A stretch of 12,464 bases of DNA from Candidatus Dormiibacterota bacterium (GTDB lineage: Bacteria > Chloroflexota > Dormibacteria > UBA8260 > Bog-877), in the NCBI GenBank assembly GCA_003133485.1, contig PKXR01000128.1, positions 322-12,785 on the forward strand, written 5' to 3'. A program made the translations under genes and the position numbers. Within the stretch, counting starts at the first letter, position 1, and the number at the start of each line of letters is the position of its first letter. Positions 1-5,558 of the stretch are shown here, piece by piece. The notes below the pieces were generated by a model, which saw only the letters and a program-made list of their open reading frames with translations, was not told the origin of the DNA and did not search any database.

Positions 1-1684
1 CGTGGGTCCCGTCGGCCACGATGGCGCCCCCGTCCATCAGCACGACGCGGTCGGCCAGGCTGATCGTCGACAGCCGGTGGGCGATGATCAGCGTCGTCCG
101 CCCCTCCATGAGGACCCGCAGGGCCCCGTGGATCTGCTGCTCGACCTGGACGTCGATGGCGCTGGTGGCGTCGTCGAGGATGAGGATCCGCGGATCAGTC
201 AAGAGGGCCCGGGCCAAGGCCACCCGCTGGCGCTGGCCGCCCGAAAGACTGAGCCCGCGCTCTCCGACCACGGTGTCGTACCCGTCGGGCAGCTTCAGGA
301 TGAAGTCGTGAGCCTGGGAGACCCGGGCGGCCGCCTCCACCTCTGCTTGGGACGCGTCCGGCCGTCCATACGCGATGTTCTGGCGGATGGTCTCGGAGAA
401 GAGGAAGCTCTCTTCGAAGGCGACGCCGATCTGGCTCCTCAGCGAGCGCAGCGAGACGCCGCGGATGTCGTGACCGTCGATCAGTACGGCACCCTTGTCG
501 ATGTCGTAGAAGCGAGGGATGAGGGTCGCCACGGTGGACTTGCCCGCGCCCGATGGTCCCACCAGGGCGACCGTCTCGCCCGCTGCCACAGTCAGCTCGA
601 AACCGCGCAGCACTGGAGCTTCCGACTCGTACTGGAAGCCCACCTGACTGAAGCGGATCTCGCCGTCGATGCGGGGCATGTCGATCGCGCCGGGCACATC
701 CTGGATCGCCGGTCGCGAGTCCAGCAGATCGAAGATTCTCTCCAGCCCGGCTCGCGCCTGCTGGGCGATAGTCAGGATTCCGGCCAGGATCCTAGCCGGC
801 GCCATCATCGAAGTGAGATAGGTCGAGAACGCTAGGAAGGTGCCCAGGGTGATCTGGTGGTGCAAGGCCATCCAGCCACCCAGCCCCAGCACGGCCACTT
901 GGCCCAGGGTGGGTAGTGCCTGAAGCATCGGCTGGTAGCGCGCTTGCAGCCGCACCGCCCGCATGTGTGAGCCGTACAGTCGCTGAGCGGCGGCGGAGAG
1001 CCGCCGCAGCTCGCGCCGCTCCTGACCAAATGCCTTGACGATCCGCACGCCGTTGACGTCTTCATCGACGATCTGGGCGACTTCGCCTTCTTTCTGCTGG
1101 CCATCCCAGGTGGCCGGGAATATCTGAGAGCGCATCCGGTAGGAGACCAGCAGCAAGGCGGGTGCCACGATCAGGCTGACGATGGCCAGCAGCGGCGAGA
1201 GCACCACCATGATCACCAGCGAGCTCACCAGCAGCAGCACGTTGCCGCTGACGTTGGGAAAGAAGGCCAAGAACCCTTGTACTAAGGTGGAGTCCGAGTT
1301 GGCCCGCGAGACCAGCTGCCCTGTGGGCATGCGGTCGTGGCTCGAGAAGTCCAGCTCCATCAGCCGGTCGTACATGGCGTTGCGCAAGTCGTACTGCACG
1401 TCTAGCGCCACCCGACCGCCCTGGTAGCGACGCAGGTGGGTGGCTACGAAGGTCACCACCCCGATTCCGATCAGCGCTCCCAGCCAGGGAACCATGGGGG
1501 AGCGGTGGTGGAGGATCACGTTGTCGAGGATCTGGCGGGCGATCAGGGGGGCCGCCGCCTGGCAGGCGCTGCCCACGACGGCTGCGCCCAGGGAGATCGC
1601 GATGGCCCGCCGATGCGGGCGTAAATAGGGTAGGAGGCGTCGTACCCAACCAGCCGGCCGCACCTTCCAGAAGGCCAACCTCAC
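1..1684 (-). CDS. ABC exporter half-transporter (TMD-NBD fusion), C-terminus cut by window edge
   Basis: Multidrug-type ABC exporter subunit in the inner membrane; 561 residues are visible and only the extreme C-terminus is missing. About six membrane segments lie in residues 27-310, followed by a nucleotide-binding domain. Walker A GPSGAGKST is at 376-384, the signature LSGGQ at 480-484, Walker B ILILDD at 500-505 and the switch His at 536. Two catalytic positions are non-canonical: the Q-loop has Glu424 where Gln is usual, and the residue after Walker B is Asp505 instead of the catalytic Glu. This pattern is known from the degenerate half of heterodimeric exporters (TM287/288 and BmrCD types), so a partner gene probably lies just beyond the left edge. 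The GTG start (1684-1682) overlaps the TGA of the upstream marR-type gene, which implies translational coupling. An ATG further in would lose the first membrane segments. The substrate cannot be read from sequence. Confidence 0.93.
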   Translation of the reverse strand, partial: MRLAFWKVRPAGWVRRLLPYLRPHRRAIAISLGAAVVGSACQAAAPLIARQILDNVILHHRSPMVPWLGALIGIGVVTFVATHLRRYQGGRVALDVQYDLRNAMYDRLMELDFSSHDRMPTGQLVSRANSDSTLVQGFLAFFPNVSGNVLLLVSSLVIMVVLSPLLAIVSLIVAPALLLVSYRMRSQIFPATWDGQQKEGEVAQIVDEDVNGVRIVKAFGQERRELRRLSAAAQRLYGSHMRAVRLQARYQPMLQALPTLGQVAVLGLGGWMALHHQITLGTFLAFSTYLTSMMAPARILAGILTIAQQARAGLERIFDLLDSRPAIQDVPGAIDMPRIDGEIRFSQVGFQYESEAPVLRGFELTVAAGETVALVGPSGAGKSTVATLIPRFYDIDKGAVLIDGHDIRGVSLRSLRSQIGVAFEESFLFSETIRQNIAYGRPDASQAEVEAAARVSQAHDFILKLPDGYDTVVGERGLSLSGGQRQRVALARALLTDPRILILDDATSAIDVQVEQQIHGALRVLMEGRTTLIIAHRLSTISLADRVVLMDGGAIVADGTH

Positions 1685-2172
1685 GGGCGACTGCCGGGCG
1701 CCTCTAGGTCTTGACGAGCGCGGACTTCGCGCTTCGCCTGGCGCCGGTCCAGGGCTTGGGACAGGTCCAGAAGGGCGACCAGCGTGTGGGTGGGGTCGGA
1801 GGCGTGGCCGACCAGGTCGGACAAAGCGCCAGCCATCGCCGACTCGGCAGCCGCCAGGACGGCTCGTCCTTGATCTGTGATCTCAAGCTGGGTGGCGCGG
1901 CGGTCGGGCTCCGAGCTGGACCGCACTAGTAGCCCGCGACTGGCCAGTGAGTCCACTGCCGCGCTGATCGCCGGCTTGCCTAGGGCCAGGCGCCCCGCCA
2001 AGCGTGAGGCCCGCCCGTTGCCGGCCGACACCATGGTCAGGACCCGGTAGTGGGAAAGGCTCAGCTCCCCTGACGCCCGCTCCAAGATTCGAGCGACCCG
2101 CGTCAGGGCCTCGACGGCCGGCCCTAGTTCATGCCGAATCAGACCCTCGCCAGCTGGAGTCGGGAGCGACAT
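1681..2172 (-). CDS. MarR-family transcriptional regulator
   Basis: A 163-residue winged-helix regulator of the MarR family, normally a homodimer that represses nearby genes until a ligand or oxidant releases it. Residues 10-35 form the N-terminal dimerisation helix. The helix-turn-helix spans about 54-82 (SRLAGRLALGKPAISAAVDS lies in it). The wing follows with the typical Asp90-Arg-Arg motif, and a C-terminal helix completes the dimer interface. There is no conserved Cys, so OhrR-type peroxide sensing is unlikely. The stop codon overlaps the GTG start of the ABC exporter, so the two form an operon. A perfect inverted repeat starts 17 bp upstream of the ATG and suggests autoregulation. There is no Shine-Dalgarno; a TAAAAT box 6 bp before the ATG fits a leaderless transcript. 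Confidence 0.93.
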   Translation of the reverse strand: MSLPTPAGEGLIRHELGPAVEALTRVARILERASGELSLSHYRVLTMVSAGNGRASRLAGRLALGKPAISAAVDSLASRGLLVRSSSEPDRRATQLEITDQGRAVLAAAESAMAGALSDLVGHASDPTHTLVALLDLSQALDRRQAKREVRARQDLEAPGSRP

Positions 2173-2178
2173 GCCCTG

Positions 2179-2184
2179 ATTTTA
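2179..2184 (-). promoter_or_regulatory. Putative -10 box of the marR-ABC operon
   Basis: TAAAAT on the minus strand ends 6 bp before the ATG at 2172, so transcription would begin at or next to the start codon (leaderless mRNA, common in actinobacteria). No good -35 hexamer is visible; the expected position falls inside the inverted repeat at 2189-2211, consistent with repression by occlusion. Confidence 0.45.
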
Positions 2185-2188
2185 GAGC

Positions 2189-2211
2189 AATAGTTCAAAC
2201 ACCGAACTATT
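2189..2211. promoter_or_regulatory. Probable MarR operator (perfect 8-bp inverted repeat)
   Basis: AATAGTTC (2189-2196) and GAACTATT (2204-2211) are exact reverse complements separated by 7 bp. The 23-bp footprint lies 17-39 bp upstream of the marR-type start codon, where a repressor would cover the -35 region. Length, symmetry and position match MarR-family operators. Binding by this regulator is inferred. Confidence 0.75.
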
Positions 2212-2643
2212 CCCGAGCCGAGCTGGGCCTGACCTCCGGAACCACGCTGCAAATTGGGACTGGCGAGTTAGTCAGTCATGGGCCCTTCTCTTAGCCTTCG
2301 GCGGCCAACCAGAACTGAATCGCTGCACCCTCGATCACGGACTGAAGTCGGCGCTCAAACTGCTCGTTCTGCCCAGTCTCCTCCATCACGATTGGGAAGG
2401 GCTGGTCGCGGTTCGTTCAGGGGCCGCCGTCGGGACCGCTCCGCGCGCACCCGCTAGGTCGGCGACGGTACCTACAGACAGGAAGAGGGCTCCTCTCCAC
2501 AAACTGTCAACTGGCAGGGTCGGGCCGAGGGTGGCCGAGTGGGCTGGGCGCAGCCCGGTATTCTTGCTTAGTGCGCTCACTTGCCCAACGGCGGTGCCAT
2601 CGGACCCTAAATCAAGGGCCTGACTTCAGCGAGGTGGGTTAAC
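2212..2643. other. Intergenic region between marR and mgsA, no recognised gene
   Basis: This divergent gap must hold the mgsA promoter, but no convincing -35/-10 pair is seen. A short hairpin AGAGG-GCT-CCTCT is at 2484-2496. A tRNA-like string GGTGGCCGAGTGG near 2531 has no anticodon or T arm to go with it. A 31-codon frame on the minus strand (2291-2386) lacks a ribosome-binding site. Confidence 0.5.
2631..2637 (+). promoter_or_regulatory. Shine-Dalgarno-like GAGGTGG upstream of mgsA
   Basis: GAGGTGG is the only good ribosome-binding sequence near mgsA. It is spaced 6 bp from an in-frame CTG at 2644 but 30 bp from the GTG at 2668, so it argues for a CTG start. Confidence 0.4.
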
Positions 2644-2667
2644 CTGGACTCGGCGCTCCGTCCCCAC

Positions 2668-3081
2668 GTGGCCATCATCGCGCACGACGGCAAGAAGGCC
2701 GATTTGGTGGCTTTCGCCACCTACAATCGCGATCGCCTCAAGGCCTGCTATCTCCTGGCCACCGGCACCACCGGAAGCCTGCTGGAGGAGAAGGTCGGTC
2801 TCAACGTACACCGTCTCAAGTCTGGCCCCTTGGGAGGGGATGCTCAGATGGCGGCCCGAGTGGTAGAGGGCGAGGTGGACGCGGTCATCTTCATCGTCGA
2901 CCCTCTGGGCAAGCACCCCCACGATCCTGACATCCAGACCTTGTTGCGCATCTGCAATGTGCACGACGTACCACTAGCCACCAACATCGCCACCGCCGAC
3001 ATCCTGATGGGATCGGAATTGCTCTGGGACAAGGCCAGAGCGAGAGCCAGTACCAGACAGCGTGTCCAGCTTGATGAATAG
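2668..3081 (+). CDS. mgsA: Methylglyoxal synthase
   Basis: Converts dihydroxyacetone phosphate to methylglyoxal and phosphate (EC 4.2.3.3), a cytosolic bypass of lower glycolysis that relieves sugar-phosphate stress. All family hallmarks are present (numbering from the GTG at 2668): the first strand AIIAHD with His6, the phosphate-binding ATGTTG (31-36), GPLGGD with the catalytic Asp58, and HPHDPD with His85 and Asp88. These correspond to E. coli His19, Asp71, His98 and Asp101. The 137 residues end in an Arg-rich tail about 15 residues past the last conserved block. The start is uncertain: GTG 2668 has no Shine-Dalgarno and leaves almost nothing before the first strand, whereas in-frame CTG 2644 sits 6 bp after GAGGTGG (2631-2637) and would add 8 residues (LDSALRPH). 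The frame is open back to TAA at 2608. pabB-pabC follows 166 bp downstream. Confidence 0.95.
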   Translation: MAIIAHDGKKADLVAFATYNRDRLKACYLLATGTTGSLLEEKVGLNVHRLKSGPLGGDAQMAARVVEGEVDAVIFIVDPLGKHPHDPDIQTLLRICNVHDVPLATNIATADILMGSELLWDKARARASTRQRVQLDE

Positions 3082-3183
3082 TTCTCAGAGACGGATACAC
3101 CACCGCCCAGCGACTGAGTCTCAGCCAGACACCAAAACCTTTGAAGAGCCACTCGCCAGTCGGCCGTGTCTTCATCAAGCCTG

Positions 3184-3210
3184 GGCACGGCTGCGGACCC
3201 CCACCGTGCC
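3184..3210 (+). terminator. Hairpin between mgsA and pabB-pabC (terminator or leader structure)
   Basis: GGCACGG (3184-3190) pairs perfectly with CCGTGCC (3204-3210) around a 13-nt loop. It lies 103 bp after the mgsA stop and 37 bp before the first pabB-pabC ATG. There is no T-tract, so it may instead be a 5' UTR structure of pabB-pabC. Confidence 0.35.
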
Positions 3211-3247
3211 GGCGGACGGGATGTGGCTCATCGAACATTCATGATCC

Positions 3248-5116
3248 ATGCCATCCGCTCGCCACCGGGCCCCGCGTCTACCGTATGAATTCATGAGTGG
3301 GCTGGGCGCGCGCTTCGACGATTTGACAGCGGGCGGAGTAGCCACCGAATTCGGAGCACCGGCACGAACCCTGGAAGCGGTCCATCCCGATGAAGTAGTT
3401 CCTTTACTCCAAGCGGTCGAAGAGGCGGCTGCCGGCGGGTGGTGGGCCGTGGGGTTCCTCACCTACGAAGCCGCCAGCGGCCTGGACTCGAACCTTCGAA
3501 CGAGACCGGTGACGGTGGACGACTCGCTGCGCGAACTTCCCTTGGCTTGGTTCGGTCTTTTTGCAAGTCCTCGCGCGGTGGAACCGCTGCGGCTGACGGC
3601 GGGGGTGGACCGCGAGTACCAGGTCTCGCCGTGGCAGCCGGCAGTGGATGCCGCCTCGTACCGAGGCAAGGTCGCTAAAGTCCGCGAGCAGATTGAGGCT
3701 GGTGATACGTACCAGTGCAATCTCAGCCTCCCCTGGCGCTCCCGGATCGACGGCAACCTCTTCGATCTCTATCGCGACCTGGCACTCGCCCAGTGCGGTG
3801 CCTATAACGCCTACCTCGACACCGGACGCTACGTCGTCGCCAGCGCCTCCCCGGAGCTGTTTTTCGAGTGGACCGGCGATCGCCTGACCACCAAGCCGAT
3901 GAAGGGCACCGTCGCTCGAGGCCGCTGGCCAGAGGAGGACGCGGTCAGGGCTCGGGAGCTGGTTGGCTCCAGCAAGGAGCGGGCGGAGAACGTCATGATC
4001 GTGGACCTGCTCCGCAATGACCTGGGCAAAGTGGCGGAGGCGGGCAGCGTCGATGTTCTAGATCTGTTCTTTGCCGAACGGTTCGGGACTCTCTGGCAGC
4101 TCACCTCGACCGTGACCGCTCGCGTGGACCCAAAGTACGGTCTGCCCGACGTTTTCCGGGCGCTTTTTCCGTGTGGCTCGGTGACCGGGGCGCCGAAGGC
4201 GCGCACCATGGAGTTGATCACGGAGCTCGAAGAGAGCCGTCGAGGCGTGTACTGCGGAGCGGTCGGGGTGGTGGCTCCGCCTGGAGCCGAGTTCAGGGCC
4301 CGATTCAACGTCGCCATCCGGACGGTCGTGGTGGACCGCCGGTCGGGCGACGCTGTCTACGGTGCCGGCGGTGGGATCACCTGGGACTCCACTCCAGTTG
4401 GTGAACACGACGAGGTCCTAGCCAAGACCGCCATCCTCCGCGCAACCCCAGCGGAGTTTCAGCTCCTGGAAACGATGGCGTTCCAGCCCGGAGCCGAAGT
4501 CCAAAACCTCGAGCTCCACCTAGTGCGCCTGGCTGCGTCAGCCGACTACTTCGACTTCCATGCCGACCTCGACCAGATCAGGTCGTCTATCCATGAAGCA
4601 CTTAGGGGAATTCGGGTCGCGACCCGCGTACGGCTTCTCGTAGAGCGCTGCGGGTTGATCTCGATCGAGCGGCTCCCGATGCCTCCATCCCCTATCGGGC
4701 CAGTGAGACTGGAAGTGGACCTGGAGCCGGTGGATTCCGCAGACATCTGGCTCTACCACAAGACAACCCGTCGTGAGGTCTACCGGTGCCGCGCAGCACG
4801 GCACCCGGCGTTCGACGACGTGATCATGATTAACGAGCGCGGAGAAATCACCGAAACCACCGTAGCTAACCTGGTGGTCGAGCTTGATGGTTGTTGGTGC
4901 ACGCCGCCCCTCGACGCCGGCTGTCTACCCGGGGTGCAGCGCCGCTTGCTGTTGGCCGAAGGGCAGATCATCGAACGAGTCATCACGGTTGATGACTTGA
5001 GCCGGGTCCAGGGGGTCGCACTCATCAACTCCTTGAGAGGGTGGCGAACCGCCGCCCTGGAATCTCTACCAAGCGTTCCCGCGGAATCGAGACCAGCGCA
5101 GCGCAGCACTTATTGA
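3248..5116 (+). CDS. pabB: Bifunctional aminodeoxychorismate synthase component I / aminodeoxychorismate lyase (PabB-PabC fusion)
   Basis: Makes 4-aminobenzoate for folate synthesis: the N-terminal half aminates chorismate to aminodeoxychorismate, and the C-terminal half releases pyruvate with PLP. Residues 152-393 carry the chorismate-binding core: GDTYQCN (152-158), KPMKGT (216-221), CGSVTGAPK (309-317) and GGGITWDS. Lys219 in the PIKGT-type motif is diagnostic of aminodeoxychorismate synthase; anthranilate synthase has Ala there. From about residue 404 a class IV aminotransferase fold begins (FQLLETMAF), with the PLP lysine in YHKTTRRE (Lys505) and the signature NERGEITETTVANL (529-542). 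The 622 residues fit this fusion type. The glutamine-amidotransferase partner PabA is not in the window. ATG 3248 is the first start after an in-frame TGA; ATG 3293 (Met16) is equally plausible because homology begins near it and neither has a Shine-Dalgarno. Confidence 0.95.
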   Translation: MPSARHRAPRLPYEFMSGLGARFDDLTAGGVATEFGAPARTLEAVHPDEVVPLLQAVEEAAAGGWWAVGFLTYEAASGLDSNLRTRPVTVDDSLRELPLAWFGLFASPRAVEPLRLTAGVDREYQVSPWQPAVDAASYRGKVAKVREQIEAGDTYQCNLSLPWRSRIDGNLFDLYRDLALAQCGAYNAYLDTGRYVVASASPELFFEWTGDRLTTKPMKGTVARGRWPEEDAVRARELVGSSKERAENVMIVDLLRNDLGKVAEAGSVDVLDLFFAERFGTLWQLTSTVTARVDPKYGLPDVFRALFPCGSVTGAPKARTMELITELEESRRGVYCGAVGVVAPPGAEFRARFNVAIRTVVVDRRSGDAVYGAGGGITWDSTPVGEHDEVLAKTAILRATPAEFQLLETMAFQPGAEVQNLELHLVRLAASADYFDFHADLDQIRSSIHEALRGIRVATRVRLLVERCGLISIERLPMPPSPIGPVRLEVDLEPVDSADIWLYHKTTRREVYRCRAARHPAFDDVIMINERGEITETTVANLVVELDGCWCTPPLDAGCLPGVQRRLLLAEGQIIERVITVDDLSRVQGVALINSLRGWRTAALESLPSVPAESRPAQRSTY

Positions 5117-5558
5117 CCGGGTGCCAAGCCCGACGCACCGCAGCCATGCTTCATATTGGTTGGTAGCTGACTGCCGTTGGACCGCGTCTCCGATATGCGA
5201 GGCTCGGCAGGTATCCGGAGATACCTCCTCCAGCAGCACCACCTGCAGCTCCCTGCTCTCACTCATCCGCTTGACCCACAAGTACCCGGACCCTGAACCA
5301 ATTTGGCGGTTAGCTTAGGCCTGGACTGCGGCTTTCACCCAGGCCCACGACGGCAGTTGTCGTTCAGGTCACTCAGGAAGCGCGCGAGGGTGGGTCAGAG
5401 TGCGGCGAGATTGTGAGACCCCGCGCCGAGTGAGGGCTCATCCCGAGCCGGGGGCGCTCAAATCCTTCCACCGTGGATTACTGAGCACGGTCCACATGAG
5501 CAGACTTCAGCGAAAGGTACGGTCCCCGGGCCTGTGTGCGGCCGCCTGTGCGTCTGAA
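5117..5558. other. Convergent intergenic region between pabB-pabC and ppc
   Basis: No convincing gene is present on either strand. It holds a perfect 7-bp hairpin (5209-5226), a weaker 7-bp stem with a 14-nt loop (GGCCTGG 5318-5324 with CCAGGCC 5339-5345) and a GCGGCCGC palindrome (5538-5545) close to the ppc stop. A minus-strand frame (5066-5281) overlaps the pabB-pabC end and resembles nothing known. Confidence 0.5.
5209..5226. terminator. Candidate bidirectional terminator hairpin
   Basis: AGGTATC (5209-5215), tetraloop CGGA, then GATACCT (5220-5226): a perfect 7-bp stem 93 bp after the pabB-pabC stop, between converging genes. It lacks a T-tract on both strands, so function is inferred from position and symmetry. 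Confidence 0.35.

Noticed and set aside
2..835. 277-codon open frame on the plus strand
   Set aside because: Exact antisense of the ABC exporter, whose Walker A, LSGGQ and Walker B motifs are on the minus strand. High GC keeps the opposite frame open.
2291..2386. 31-codon minus-strand frame (MEETGQNEQFERRLQ onward)
   Set aside because: Reads like a plausible helix but is very short, has no ribosome-binding site and no match.
2525..2610. tRNA-like string GGTGGCCGAGTGG
   Set aside because: No acceptor stem, anticodon loop or GGTTCGA-type T arm could be built around it on either strand.
3077..3084. AATAGTTC half-site of the MarR operator at the end of mgsA
   Set aside because: Only one 8-bp arm without its partner; one such match is expected by chance in a window this size.
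5066..5281. 71-codon minus-strand frame in the convergent gap
   Set aside because: Overlaps the pabB-pabC end antisense and matches nothing; kept only as part of the gap description.
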